This document shows, one piece after another, positions 21,462-63,905 of a DNA stretch of 64,000 nucleotides. The position numbers and the translations under genes are program-made. The stretch's first letter is position 1, and each line of letters begins with the position of its first letter. Below the pieces are notes generated by a model. That model made no database searches. It was not told the origin of the DNA and saw only the letters and a program-made list of their open reading frames with translations. Source of the DNA: Atherinomorus stipes (Eukaryota > Chordata > Actinopteri > Atheriniformes > Atherinidae); assembly GCA_023101725.1 (NCBI GenBank), contig JALJCO010009058.1, positions 200,001 to 264,000 on the forward strand, written 5' to 3'.

Positions 21462-22912
21462 GCTTTTATACTGCCTGGCCACAAAAAATGGCCAATTAAG
21501 CAAATGGGTGCAAGCCTTCTCTTGCATAATTACTGCATGGCTGATTATCCTTCAGCTGGCAACAAGTTATTAAACCCTGATTGGTGCAATAAGTAGCTTC
21601 TGATTTCTTAAACAACCACATCTAAAGATTTAAGAGGGAAGACTTTCTGCAGTTGTGGGAATCATGTCAGTCTGTTTAAGAAAGGTCAAATCATTTTGAT
21701 TGAGCTAATCAATCAAAAACATTAAGCAGGGAAAACATCTTGAGGAGAAGCAGAAACTAAAACTGGGTTCAGAACTAGGGATGCACCGATGCATCGGCTG
21801 GACATCGGTATCGGCCGATGTTTGCCTTGTTAACTGCCATCGGCCAATAGAAATGACATTCGCCGATGGCAGTGGCCGATTATTATATAGCCTATATATA
21901 TATATATAAGTGTATATATGTGTGTGTGTGTGTGTATGATTTACATGTGTCATCAACACTGTTCTTAAGAAAAACTCTTTTTCACCCTCTTTTCTGGGCG
22001 GGTGGGGGGAGATACTGGTAGAAGGCATCCACGCACTTTCCCTCAGTAGAGAAACAAAAATGGCGGCGGTCGTGTGGCAATATTTTACCGTTTCAGAAAA
22101 AGATCAGTGTTACACAGTTTGCAGTACATGCTCCACAAATGTTTTTTATTGGGCCATGAAAATAATCTTCTCACTGAGTATGTTTTTGTTTATTAGGCTA
22201 AAACCACTCAATTTTGTTGGGCAATATACTGAAGCATTCTTTTTAGTGATTATCAGTCCCAGGTTTTTGAAAAGTTTTCAGAAAAGAGCTTGTTATAACT
22301 AATGTCAACCACAAAGTGACATTAAAGGTTGTTTCTGTTTCATAAATTGGTCTGATTGAATTTGTGCTCATTCAAGGATAAACTGATGAAGAGCTGAAAG
22401 ACTTGTAAATTTCTGTGGCACAAAGGAATTAATAAATAAAAATGGAAAACATCGGCCATCGGCCAAGTTGTTATGTTAAACATCGGTATCGGTATCGGCC
22501 CAGACTTTCACAATCGGTGCATCCCTATTCAGAACTGTCCAACACGATTAAAAACTGGAAGGGTAGTGGGGAACCACGTTTTCCAGGAAGACGCGATGGG
22601 GGAAAAAAAGTCCTGAATGATGGTGATTGGTGATCACTTAAACCTTTGGTGAAATCCGATTGAAGGAAAACAACAGTAGAACTCAGGGCTGTGTTTATAG
22701 TGGAAGTTAAAGCATGTCTATGTGCGCAGTGCAAAGGAACCTGAAGGGACTGAACTGCTGTGTAGCCATAAGAAAACCAATGATCAGTGACACTAACTGG
22801 AGGAAAAGGCTTCAACCTGCTAGAGAACATATAGACTGGACTCTGGAGGAATGGAAGAAGGTCATGTGGTCTGATGAGTCCAGATCTACCCTGTTGCAGA
22901 GTGATTGACAGG
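21462..22912 (+). mobile_element. Broken Tc1-like element, 5' half, interrupted by a hAT element
   Basis: A Tc1-like 5' region (TTAGGCTTTTATACTGCCTG … AAGAAAGGTCAAATCATTTT) is followed on the + strand by degenerate transposase. The last stretch (22714-22908) reads AREHIDWTLEEWKKVMWSDE, which carries the first catalytic aspartate of the DDE triad. The homology then stops near 22910, so the second D and the E are missing. The hAT element at 21776-22527 splits it. Confidence 0.75.
21776..22527 (+). mobile_element. Non-autonomous hAT element with 8-bp target duplication
   Basis: The termini TAGGGATGCACCGAT and ATCGGTGCATCCCTA are perfect 15-base inverted repeats. They are flanked by the perfect 8-bp direct repeat TTCAGAAC at 21768-21775 and 22528-22535, the hallmark of hAT transposition. 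At 22060 the + strand encodes MAAVVWQYFTVSEKDQCYTV followed by CSTCST, the start of a BED zinc finger as in hAT transposases. The rest of the transposase is gone, so this is an internal-deletion derivative. Confidence 0.92.
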
Positions 22913-23537
22913 GGGGGGGAGAGTCATTTTGGGAAACGGAAAAGATGAAGCAAAAAGGAGGAGAAAAGCCAGGAGAGGAGAGAGATAAAAAAAAGGGAAT
23001 ATATAAAAAAAGAGATGAATTTAAAAGGGAGAAAAAAAAAGAAAACATGTGACGAAGCAGCCTTCCGTCACAGGAATTGCATAAATAAAATGATATACAG
23101 CACTTTAAGTTGCCTGTCTAAACTTTCAGGAATTTAAATTGTTCACATTTAACTTCACGTAATGCATTAATGTTTATTGATAAGTCTAAACCATTTAACA
23201 ATGCACGTCACTTGTCTTTCAGATCCTGTGAGAGTATAAAAGTAAAGTTCATGGTCTCTTGTGGGTTAATTGTGACCTCTTGATAGGTACTCACCTATCT
23301 GGTGCCCTCTCCAGGGTGTTCGGGCAAATGCTGTCTGAGTTGATAGACCACTAGGCATGGGTGCCATTTAAGTGGTTTCCTGAGGAGAGGCCACTAGATG
23401 TGGTTGGGGAAGTGGAGCAGGTATTTTTGGGGGTTTTCCAGGTGCTGGGAAAATGGGTTTTAGTATGGGTTTAGAATCCTTTGAGTTTTATTGGAATGTA
23501 GGTTGGGAATGTCTACATGTGTGGTGTTTAAAGGTAG

Positions 23538-26400
23538 ATTTTTTTTTTTTTTTTTTTTTTAAATATTTGAGGTATTTATTAAATGTTCAAACACCTGGCT
23601 GGTAGAGGTGGTTCAGACCAATCAGGAGCAGAGCACATAAATGTTGCCAGGTGGTCGATTTGGTCCGAATAAGAATGTCTTCTAGAAACGATGTCTTTGG
23701 GATTCTTGCGTTTTTTTTGTATAAAATGCCTTATTTGTAGGAATCGGGAGAAGTGAGATTGTTGCAAGCTATATTTACTCTTCAGATTTTCAAATGATTC
23801 CAGTACATCCCCTTCAAAAAATGTAGCAAGGCAATCCAAGCCCTTATCTTGCCACACTTTAACTTACTTCATTTTAATCGTTCTTGGTAGGTATTGGTAG
23901 TTGATGTACCTTTCTTGTTAGTTACATATTTGAGGGATTCAAAGGCATTTTCAATTCTGTAAAGAAAACCTTGAATAGGTGTTTGGAATGGGAACATTTT
24001 GATTTATGAATATGAAGCTTCCCCATCATGAGAAAGAGGTACATATTTTTTTTCATTGTGCACAAAGAGCGTGAGATTTTTTTCTTGAAATGAAAATTTT
24101 TAAGGAGAATTGGGGTGGAAAAAAATTTCCTAGGTCTTTCAGGAAGGTAAAGAGGAAAAGAAAAAAAAAAAGAAGAGGAGGTATGATTTCCTATGATATA
24201 GAAGAAAAAAGTTAAATATAAAAAATTTAAAAGGAAAAAATAAAAGAGTGAGAAAAAATATAGTGAAAAAAAAATAAAGAAAAGGGAATTGAAGAAATTT
24301 TTTATAAAATATATTTAATAAAAAAAAAAAAAAAAAAATTATATATTATAGATAAATTAATAAAAAAAAATATAAAATAAAAAAATATTATAAAATAATT
24401 ATATTTTTTTAATGATAATTAAAAAATAAAAGAATAGGAAAAGAAAAAATAAGAGAGGGAGGAATTTGATAAAGAAAATAGTAATAAAAGTAAAAATAAA
24501 AAGATAAGAAAAAATTTAGTGATGAATAGCAAACTCGATCTTCATGAGCCAGGAAAACTGAGCGTCTTGCTCCTTTATTCAGGTCTTCTTGACGGCTTAC
24601 AACTGTTTATAACTGTGGCTTGAAAGGCTCAGTGAAAGGGTTGAGTGAAACTAAAAACAACAAAAAATTAAATAAATCTCTCTTTTCCATGAGAAATAAA
24701 TATACCAAATAACATTGCTAGTGTCGAAAAGAACAAATTAGAGTTAACCTTAGCTGAATCATGACAGTCCTTTTAGTTATCATATGCCAATTAGATTGTT
24801 AGCATCACTGCTATGCTAATATACAGTACACTAAGCAAAACAAGCTCTTGGGATAAGCTCATTCCTGGTACCAACACATTCACAAAACAATCTCTAAATC
24901 AGCGCTCATAAAATATAAAAATATAACCAGAACACAGATTAGACTTACAGCCATTGCTTTCGAAGGTGTAAATACATATTTAGGACACAGGATGTGAAGA
25001 TTACACATGAATAGGCAGCTTTTCTCTGTAAAACGGTTTTCCAACTGACAACTGTTACTGCTACCCATAATGCATTGTGACATCGGAATTCACTTTAAAA
25101 TGAAATACAGATGAACCAACACTGAATGCATAGAATTCTTTTTAACTGTTTTTTAACTGAATGACCATCTTTTTAAACATGAATTATTTCGGATGAATTA
25201 TGACCCCTTTTATTTTATTTTTTTTTTACCTTTTGCGTTGGGCAGAACACTTGTAAATCCAGTTTTGTGAATAAAGTGACTTGTTCTTCTTTTTAACACA
25301 TTGATTATTCCATTTTACAGCTTCATGTGGGGAAAAGTTGTGTGTAACAAAATCATAATTTCCATGCTAAGAGTGCCTGTTGATAAAAGAAGCGACAGTT
25401 TTAGTGGTAATTTTGCAACATTGTAATACATGACAACAAAAATGCAAACCTCCTACTTTCTTAAAGATCTTGTGTGCGATGAAGTTCTTGAGCGAGCTTA
25501 GAGATTTCAGAAAATTTTTGATCCATTTAACTTTAAAGGTATAGTTCAGGTTTTAAAGTCCAGAAGTTGGATACCCCCTTCATTCTTAGAAGAACATCTT
25601 TTTGAGATGGTGATGGTGATTCCTCCACACAAAATTGATGATGATGATGTCATTAATGTCCTTGTAAATGGAGTCATTGACAGAAAGAGAAAGAGCAGGC
25701 TAGACAAATCTTGAGAATCCTTCTGCTTTGGATAATAAAGTTCTCCCAAAGACTGAGGTGTCCCTTTGAAGTCACGGGTTCAGTAGCATTTTGGTCTTGC
25801 TTATTTTTGGAGAGAAGTTCAGGTGTTGTTGCTCCGTGTGATCTTTACATATGTGAATGCCTAAATACCTCACACTTTTATTTAAAAGGAATGCTAAACA
25901 GGGTGTTTTCATCACTTTCATATAAACACAGGATTTTACATTCACATTTGTTAAGTTTTAAAGAAATAGTGCTTCAGAGTTAATGTTTTCAGAGTAATCC
26001 AACATCTTGAACCAATCTTATATTGGTATGTCGATTCGCGGTTTGCGTTTCTTTTATGATCTCATGAAGGCCTTTTTCAGGCATTTATCAAATATGAGAG
26101 ATAATGTTTTCTAATCGGTATTTAGAAGTGTAATAGGTCTCCAATTTTCTATTAATTGTGGATCTTTGTCAGGCTTTGGGATAAGGCATATTGGTCCGGC
26201 CTAGCCTGCTTGTGGATAATTCCTTTCTGAGGATGCATTCATTAAATATTTAAATAATGGGTTTTCAATTAACTCCCAGAAGTGTAAATACAATTCAGTT
26301 GACAGACCGTCACTACCCGGAGGTTTTCTTTTTTTCAGTGAGCAAATAGCCTCTGATATTTCTAATTTTGTGATGGGCTTTTCACATTCTGATTTTTGCA
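23538..26400 (-). mobile_element. Degenerate L1-clade LINE on the - strand
   Basis: A T-run at 23538-23561 marks the 3' A-tail on the - strand. Going upstream on the - strand (rising coordinates), 23857-23579 encodes FENLKSKYSLQQSHFSRFLQ then IRHFIQKK, typical of L1 ORF2 near its C-terminus. Around 25560-25745 is a GGIQLLDFKT segment. Around 26240-26395 is the reverse-transcriptase opening with KKRKPPGSDGLSTELYLHFW. Stops and frameshifts are frequent, and an A-rich low-complexity stretch (24140-24530) interrupts it. Not functional. Confidence 0.75.
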
Positions 26401-26420
26401 GTTAGGTAGGTTAAGCTTGT

Positions 26421-27145
26421 TCCATACTCCGCGAGAAACGAGAACTTTGTTCTTGCCCGTGAGGCTGCAAGAACAAGAAAAAAGTTCTTTTTCATTATGT
26501 CATTTCATACTCCACAAGCTCTGCGACCCACCAAGTGTATCTATCTGCGGCTTGCAACCCAGTGGGCGTGTCATATAGTAGGCGCGTCTTATAGTGGGCG
26601 TGTCTTATACTGGGCGTGTCGCATTGTGGGTGGGTCTGGTTAGGTTTAGGCAGAGTGATTGAATATACCTAATGGCGCTGGGTTTAGGGGAAGGGTCAGG
26701 GGTAGGGCTACATTTCACCGTGCTCTCTGGCCTGGTGGGCGTGTCGTCGAGTAACGTCACACTACGACACGCCCACTCTACGACACGCCCCTGTCTTGCG
26801 AGCGGCAGATAGACCCTTCTCGTTTACATTTTTCGTACTTTCTCACCAACTCGATCAGCTGTTTACTCACTCACACTATCCGTTCAACGCAACGTCGCAT
26901 CTGCAGAAATGCGGAGGTGACGACTCTCTGCTTCAAGCGCCTGTGTTAAACCCCGCCCGCCTCAAATGTCCAACCAATCACACAATACTTCTCGGAGCTC
27001 CCCGAGAAGAAAGTTCTGCTCAGCCGAGGGGTCGAGAGCAAGCTGCAAGCCGTCCTCAAACACGTCCGCCAGAACAAAATGACGGCATTTTATTCTCGTG
27101 GGCCCGAGGACAAGAAGAAAGTTCTCGCTTCTCGTGGAGTATGTA
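26421..27145. mobile_element. TIR element hosting a nested MITE, upstream of uvssa
   Basis: The left arm CATACTCCGCGAGAAACGAG, AACTTTGTTCTTG is inverted at the right end, 27092-27145 (CTTCTCGTGGAGTATG). The arms are about 45 bases with mismatches. The CRE/CACGCCC MITE at 26537-26816 is nested inside. No transposase was recognised. Confidence 0.65.
26537..26816. mobile_element. Second copy of the CRE/CACGCCC palindromic MITE
   Basis: It has the same inverted ends (CTATCTGCGGCTTGCAA and TTGCGAGCGGCAGATAGA) as 19104-19309 but lies in the opposite orientation and has a longer middle. It holds tandem GGGCGTGTC units, a diverged CRE (TAACGTCA at about 26753), and an array of CACGCCC boxes. It lies about 760 bases upstream of the uvssa start codon. 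Confidence 0.8.
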
Positions 27146-27220
27146 TCAGCCATTACTCTTGTAAATTTCAGGATCAAGAGCTCTTATTCTGGAAAGCCAA
27201 ACCGGATGTTGTAGTCCTTA

Positions 27221-27255
27221 CCGGAAGTATGGATGCATTAAACTCCGTGACGTCA
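27221..27255 (+). promoter_or_regulatory. Probable uvssa promoter: ETS site and CRE
   Basis: CCGGAAGT (27221-27228, ETS core) and a perfect palindromic CRE TGACGTCA (27248-27255) sit 325-360 bases upstream of the uvssa ATG, in a region without a TATA box. This is a common housekeeping-promoter layout. The transcription start itself is not visible. Confidence 0.5.
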
Positions 27256-27580
27256 CTGTCAATGGCCGTTGTTTTGTAAGACGGGAGCTACCAGCTGTTA
27301 TCTTTGTTTATCGATCTTTGTCCTGAATGGACACGAACCCTGAAATGTTCAGTAACGGCTGGGACGTTTCAACGGCTTTAGCGGGTCAAAACAAGCTGGT
27401 AGCTGGTGAGAGGCATTCCCTTTACAGTCAGGAAATCATGTCAACCACCACAGATGTTGTCAGAATAAACGGTTTAATCATTTTCACTCTTACGCTGTTT
27501 TGTTTCTATCAGTATTTAAAGATAACTGAATTATTCCGCTGGTCCGGTCCACGCTGCGGCGTTCAGGGACCAGGCTGGAG

Positions 27581-58169
<30,589 letters not shown>

Positions 58170-60222
58170 GTCAGTTAAACTACACAAACACACACACGTG
58201 CACACCACAAACCTGCAGACACGTGGACAAACACAGACTTTCAGCTAGAAAAGAGGAGCCGATGCTGCCTTAATCCACCAAAACTCACACACGTCTGCAC
58301 AAACAAACACACACACGTGTACGGTCCTGATCAAAGCAGCTGGCAGGGGCCAGGTCAGGATCTCCTGGGACTTCATTTACGGTGTCTGGAGACCCGGAGA
58401 CCTCTGCTAGCTAGCCCAACATCTGCAGATGTGACGTGTTCGTGGTGGAAATGACAGCGAGGAACAGGAGGAGTTAATTCCAGATTAACTCAACCGCAGC
58501 TTGCTTCATTTTAATCCTGGTGCATGGGCCCATGCTGGGGGGGTTTCAGGTTTCTCATCAGGGTTCTTTCAGGTCACGTAGCAATCAGAAGTTGACTCTG
58601 TCCGTCTTTCTAAGAGGCTCCGATAGCTGCTCTACTAGTGTTGGTACGTGATACTACAAATCCCGTGACAACTACTTGTTTTTATGGCTAAAGTTTTCTT
58701 ACAGCAGGATGGAGGCAGATATTAGTGTTATGTTGGGCAGTTACTTTGGTTTAAGAAGGTACAGTTTTCATATCAGTTTGAATACTGATTTGTTTGGCTC
58801 TATTTTGAATGCAAGTTCATTTTCAATTACTAAATTAATCAAAAATAAAAGGTTTTGAATTTTTGGGATCATTTGAATGCTTCTGGTAAAGTATCATGTT
58901 GGTGTTATTTAGTTAATAAATGTCTTTAAAAGGTCTTGATTTTAACTTGCTGAAATGACAAATGGAAATGTTATCTGAATGATAAAGTATATAATAAGTT
59001 ACAGACTGTATGTTATAAATAATATATAATCATGTTATTAGTCATTACTTATTATTAGTTGTTATATGATATATAAACCGTTAGTCAGGAGGGGTGTAAC
59101 ATTACATCAATCTATATCGATATATTGATATAGATAAATGTATTGATCCAAAATCCACCAAAAATCAATATCAAACCCACATTTTTTAAATTTTGAAAGT
59201 GGTTTTATTTTGAAGTTCCTCTTACATGTTTTCCGCCTGAGTGGGGATTCACATGTTGATGATTTTAGAAAATCCATGTTTCTAGTTGTGCAGTGCACAG
59301 ATATGGCACAGGGAGATGGTACTGCATAATATATGTGCTTTCAGTAATTAACAGGTGTGTTGAGAAACAGTTACCTTGTTTATTACTGGTAATATTGTTT
59401 CCTACCGTTTCATATTGATCGGTGGATCCCAAATCAAACTGAATCAAAATCGCATCATGACTGAATTTAAGATCATGGCAGATGTTCCTGGCAGATAAGC
59501 TTATATTTCCCACCATGCTTTGCTCAGTTAATTGTCCATGTATTACCATGACCATAGATATTAATACGTTGACGCCCCATTGGATGCTGCTGGCCACTAG
59601 ACCGACATGCTTATAGGGCGGCCATGTTGGTTCAGGCCATAGTTAAGACAGCTGCTGTCAGAATGAATGGAGGCTTCATAGATCTCATTTTAATCTCATG
59701 TAAGACAGGTAAAAAATGAAATAAAATTTCACAATAAGCACTTATATGGCTCTACCATTTGAATAACCACGACAAAGTGGGGAAAAAAAACTTTATTTGG
59801 ATAACATTTATTTACTTAGAACCAAAACATTTTCAACTGATTTAAATAAAGTCAAACGTTATTCACTTGATTCAAACTGGATTCAGAGTTACGGAATCAC
59901 TGGTGTTTTAGCCTTTATGTATAGTTCTGACATTGGATTTCATTTACTTACTTTTTCTTTCCTTTTCCCTTTTTAATGCCTTTTCTTTTTTGGATTACTA
60001 TGGATCCATGTGCATCCTAAAAAGGTTTAGAATGAATGATTAGCTCTTGATTAATTAATAAATTAATATTATTGAATAAATGAATTACTTAATCATTCAA
60101 TCATTCATTTATTCATTTATTCATTCATGAATTCAATTTTATTATTGTGTTAGGCTTATAGGTCAGGCTGTCGATGACATACAATAAAAGAATAAATAAA
60201 ACATGTAAATATATATACAGCG

Positions 60223-60264
<42 letters not shown>

Positions 60265-60344
60265 CTAAACATCAACATTTTTCTTATATTATATATAAGA
60301 CCTATATAATATATTATATTATATATATAATATATTTTTTAATT
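58170..60344. other. uvssa intron 8 (start), no gene seen
   Basis: The next uvssa exon was not found, so it should lie beyond the window. A hAT-type end (AGGGGTGTAACATTAC, with TATCGATATATTGATATA) starts near 59091. A (TG)n tract of about 20 units lies at 60223-60261, followed by a TA-rich palindrome (60290-60335). Otherwise there is nothing recognisable. Confidence 0.5.
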
Positions 60345-62165
60345 AAGATATTGACATGAAATATTAACCAGATGTTGGCAACAACCCTAGTAATGCACAC
60401 ATACAAAGAAATCTGAACATTTATGTCCATAAAATAAGTAATGTGTAATATAGTGAAATGACACAGGGAATAAATATTAAAGGGACTTGAGGCAGGAATT
60501 TGAAAAAAACCAAACATGAATGTCCCTTTTTTTCATACTAATGGGTGATGAAGCGATAAATACCAAAAATAACGTTTCCACCCATGTTTCTCTCCGTTGC
60601 CTTGAACAGGCTGTGTGCTGCAAAATGCGCTGCAATTCGGTGTCCGAATTTCCCGCGCTGCCCTGGGGACGTGATGTCAAATGACCTACATCCGCCTTTT
60701 TGATGCAGGAAAAAGACGGTCGCGGTAAATAAAAACACTGTAAGCGATAGTTATGGATTCTTCTGCCGTCAGAATACGATCTAGATCAACTGAAAGACAC
60801 TAAAAATTGTAACTACGAAGAAAAAGCTTAGTAAACAACATTATAGTTTTCCAGCTCTGCCATGCGGACGTGACGTCACATGACGCTACATCCGCTGTTT
60901 TGATATAGGACAAAGCCGGTCGCGGTAAATTCAAACACTGTAAGCGATTGTTATGGATTATTCTGCCGTCAGCAAACGATCCAGATCAACTGAAAGACCA
61001 CTACAAAGTATAACTACGGAGAGAAAGGTGAGTAAACAGCATCATAGCTTCAGTTTGTGCACGCTCCCGTGACGGCTTGGCTCGTGGCTGTAGTTACCTG
61101 AAGCGCCAATCGCGGTAGTCGCGATTTTCGTTTCTTAATCTTGCCTCAAGTCCCTTTTAACACATGAATAAATTGAGGACAAAAAGATCTGGAAAGCCAA
61201 GAAAGCAGTTGGAGTCTGTCAGTATTTAGAAAGTAATCCCGTCTCCTATCACTGCAAAGTAACATCAGCTGGTTTAGTCGTGATTGTTTTAAAAAGGTTT
61301 CTCATTACCAAGGTGTCAGACAAGAAGCATTCCATGATGGGTAAAAGCAAAGAGCTGTCTAAAGACCTATGCAACCTTATTATTGCAAACACACCGAAGG
61401 CGTTGGTTCCAGGTGCATTTCTGAACTACTGAAAGTTCCAGTGAGCACCATTGGGGCCATCATATGGAAGTGGAAAGAACACGGCATGGTCATAAAGCGG
61501 CCACGGCCAGGTGGTCCTCACAAGATTTCAGGCAGAGGAGTCAGAACAATCATCAGAAAGGTTCTCCAACAGCCCAGGACCACTCGTGGAGAGCTTCAGA
61601 AAGACCTGGAACCAGCAGCTACAGTTGTTTCAGAGAAAACAAGAAGGAATGCACTCAACCGCCATGGCCTTCATGCACGCACACCACGCAAGACTCCATT
61701 TCTGAAGAAAAAGCAGGTTGATGCTGGTTTGAAGTTTGCAACACAACATCTGAACAAACCCATGACATTCTGGAAAACATAGTCTGGTCAGATGAGACCA
61801 GAACTGAACTCTTCAGATGTCATAAGACACAACATGTTTGGAGGAGAAATGGCACCACACTTGACACCAAAACACCATAGCAACAGTGAAGTTTGAAGGT
61901 GGAAACAGGGGGGGTTTCAGCATGTGACTTCATATGATTGCAGGAAGAATGAATAGAGGAAAGTAGAGAGACATTCTGGACCAGAATCTGCTGCCATCTG
62001 CAGCTGCTGAAGATGAAAAGAGGCTGGATCTTTCAGCAAAACAACCATCCCAAGCACACAGCCAAGAAACACTCACCTGGTTTAAGAAGAAGAAAATAAA
62101 GCTGCTAGAATGGCCCAGTCAATCACCCTACTTTGAAAATATTTGGAAAGAACTGAAGATTTGAG
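60345..62165 (+). mobile_element. Degenerate Tc1-like transposon split by a TTAA-flanked element
   Basis: The 5' end TTGACATGAAATATTAACCA, then GATGTTGGCAACAACCC, is separated from the rest (ATGACACAGGGAATAA … ACACATGAATAAATTGAGGA) by an insertion. The transposase starts at about 61337 (MGKSKELSKDL) and changes frame near 61395. It continues with ISELLKVPVSTIGAIIWKWK, a GRGVRTIIRKVLQQPRTT region and TPFLKKKQVDAGLKFATQHL, then frameshifts into IVWSDETRTELF. Later come WIFQQNNHPKHTAK and LLEWPSQSP, then a damaged E-region (FENIWKELK). Frameshifts and stops make it inactive. A G-rich tract follows at 62175-62275. Confidence 0.85.
60479..61158. mobile_element. TTAA-flanked TIR element with internal tandem duplication
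   Basis: AAGGGACTTGAGGCA at the left is inverted at the right (TGCCTCAAGTCCCTT), with TTAA on both outer sides, as in piggyBac-type insertion. Inside, a unit of about 200 bases occurs twice (about 60660-60850 and 60865-61055). Both copies contain GGTCGCGGTAAAT, AACACTGTAAGCGAT, CTGCCGTCAG and AGATCAACTGAAAGAC. No transposase is present. Confidence 0.7.
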
Positions 62166-62569
62166 GTCACAAAGGGGGGGGGAGGAAGGAGGAGGAGGGG
62201 GGGGTTTGTGGGGAAGAGGGTGCAAAAACCCCCGCGGAGGAAGGTTTTCCCGTGGCTCCCCCAAAAAGGGGGGGGGAACCCACAAAAAAGGTTCACAACT
62301 AATCAGCAAAATATTTTGTATTATAAATATGTCACTAAATTCTGTCTTGAAAGCCCTACAAAATACTAGAAGCCCTTAAACTATATCAATTAAGTTCAAG
62401 TAGCGCACCTGTATTGCAAAACTGTGGTGACACCAAGCAAAGAAGTCTGAAATATGAGAGACCAAATTCCACATTTATTCAAACGATGCAAACAGCAAAA
62501 CTAACTTCGCTTTATAAAAAAAAAACAAAGTCGTGCAACTGCAAACACAACCTGATAAATTGTCATCTC

Positions 62570-62656
62570 ACGATAAAAACAATAAATTCAAATTGTTATC
62601 GTGGGGAATTTCTTTGACGATATATCGCACACGATAAAATATCGCCATCCCTAGTC
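62570..62656. mobile_element. hAT-type terminal fragment
   Basis: GTTATCGTGGGGAATTTC, CGATATATCGCACACGATAA and the terminus CGCCATCCCTA match the right ends of the hAT-like MITEs in this window. The left end was not located. Confidence 0.5.
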
Positions 62657-63289
62657 AGTAGCTCCACTAGAAATATGTTTTCTGAGAAAAATGTTGACAT
62701 GTTCAATACGAAGTTGTACTTGGAGTAACAGCAAGACCTCAATGTCAGTTTGAAGTTGTACTGTGTCCAGTTAACTTAATGACCTAGATGATGCTGCACC
62801 AGTGATATTACAAATACAACAGAATCAATATATGTTAAAGGTGGGCCAAAAAGGCCCCACTTTGAGCACCCTGGTCTAGTTTTTGGCTTCTCCACTGGAC
62901 CACAAGCCTAAAACCAGTGCACAGAGACTGCCCCCCAACAACTCGGCCTTGTATGAATCATATCTGGCCTGAGGGCAGCCCGGTCAGCGAGAGGTCACAT
63001 GTCCAGGTCCGTAGGCACCCGCAGGCTGGTTTTATTGGCGGGTCAGAACAACATGGGCTTCTCTATATGTTGGTATTCCTGTCGTTGCTCCAGGAAGTGG
63101 TAAAGCCGCCCGGTCCGTCAGCCTGGTTCTGCTCCGTCAGCCCGGTTCTGCTCCGTCAGCCCGGTTCTGTCCATCCCCTCCTCACATGGCCATGTGTCTG
63201 TGTTAATGACACCATCACACAACATGTTGACATCCAGTTATTGCTGGCTCAGCCATGTTGTTGTTGCTGGGGGCTGTTGACCTTTGACC

Positions 63290-63416
63290 CCAATGAGCCC
63301 CACCACCATCTCTTGACTCACCCCATCCACACTGCCTCACCTGGGAGTTGCTGCCTCTCCTCCACACCTCCCTCCATCACTAATCAATTAGAAGCTGCAG
63401 TAATTAGATGCTATCT

Positions 63417-63478
<62 letters not shown>

Positions 63479-63590
63479 AGGGTGATTAGTGGGCTAGGTA
63501 ATGATCTAAGGGGCCGTACCCAATTAACAATGCAACCTCTTTAATGAGCTCCTATTAGCCCTGCACCCAGATTTTACCACCCACCCGCAC
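63290..63590. promoter_or_regulatory. Homeodomain-motif-rich island around a (TG)n tract (CNE-like)
   Basis: Left of the TG tract: CACTAATCAATTAGAAGCTG and CAGTAATTAGATGC. Right of it: GTGATTAGTGGG, GGTAATGATC, CCCAATTAACAATGC, CTTTAATGAGCTCC and CTATTAGCC. At least eight TAAT/ATTA cores occur in fewer than 200 bases, with little else repetitive. It may be an enhancer; the evidence is motif density only. Confidence 0.35.
63419..63477 (+). repeat. (TG)n microsatellite
   Basis: About 29 uninterrupted TG units (63419-63477). Confidence 0.95.
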
Positions 63591-63905
63591 ACACACACAC
63601 ACACACACATCCTTGTACTTCTATCTTAGTGAGGACATTCATTGACATCATGCATTCCCTAGCCCCTTACCATAACCCTAACCACCACAACTGACGGCCT
63701 AAACCAAACCCTTGCCCTAACCCTAACCTAAACTTATTCTAACCTAAACTTGAAAACCAAATCTTGACCCTCAAAAATGGGTTTTTCTTCTGCTTTTTTA
63801 GTGAGGACCGGTCACTCACTTTGCAAAAATGTCCTTGCTTTGTTGGTTAAAGGCGCAAAATGGTCCTCACAGTGTAGCAAGCACAGGAACACACACACAT
63901 ACACA
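63584..63905. repeat. CA-flanked fish interspersed repeat with telomere-like core
   Basis: (CA)n at 63588-63610, then CATCCTTGTACTTCTATCTT, AGTGAGGACATTCATTGACA and CCCTAGCCCCTTACC. A CCCTAACC-rich segment follows at 63670-63735, then GTGAGGACC and GGTCCTCACAGTGTAGCAAG, ending in ACACACACACA (63890-63900). I recognise this order from many fish loci. Confidence 0.75.

Noticed and set aside
26796..27164. 122-codon + strand frame just upstream of uvssa
   Set aside because: It spans the boundary of two nested DNA elements and has no family resemblance.
63670..63735. CCCTAA-like repeats as an interstitial telomere
   Set aside because: Irregular, and part of a common fish interspersed repeat, so not evidence of a telomere or chromosome fusion.
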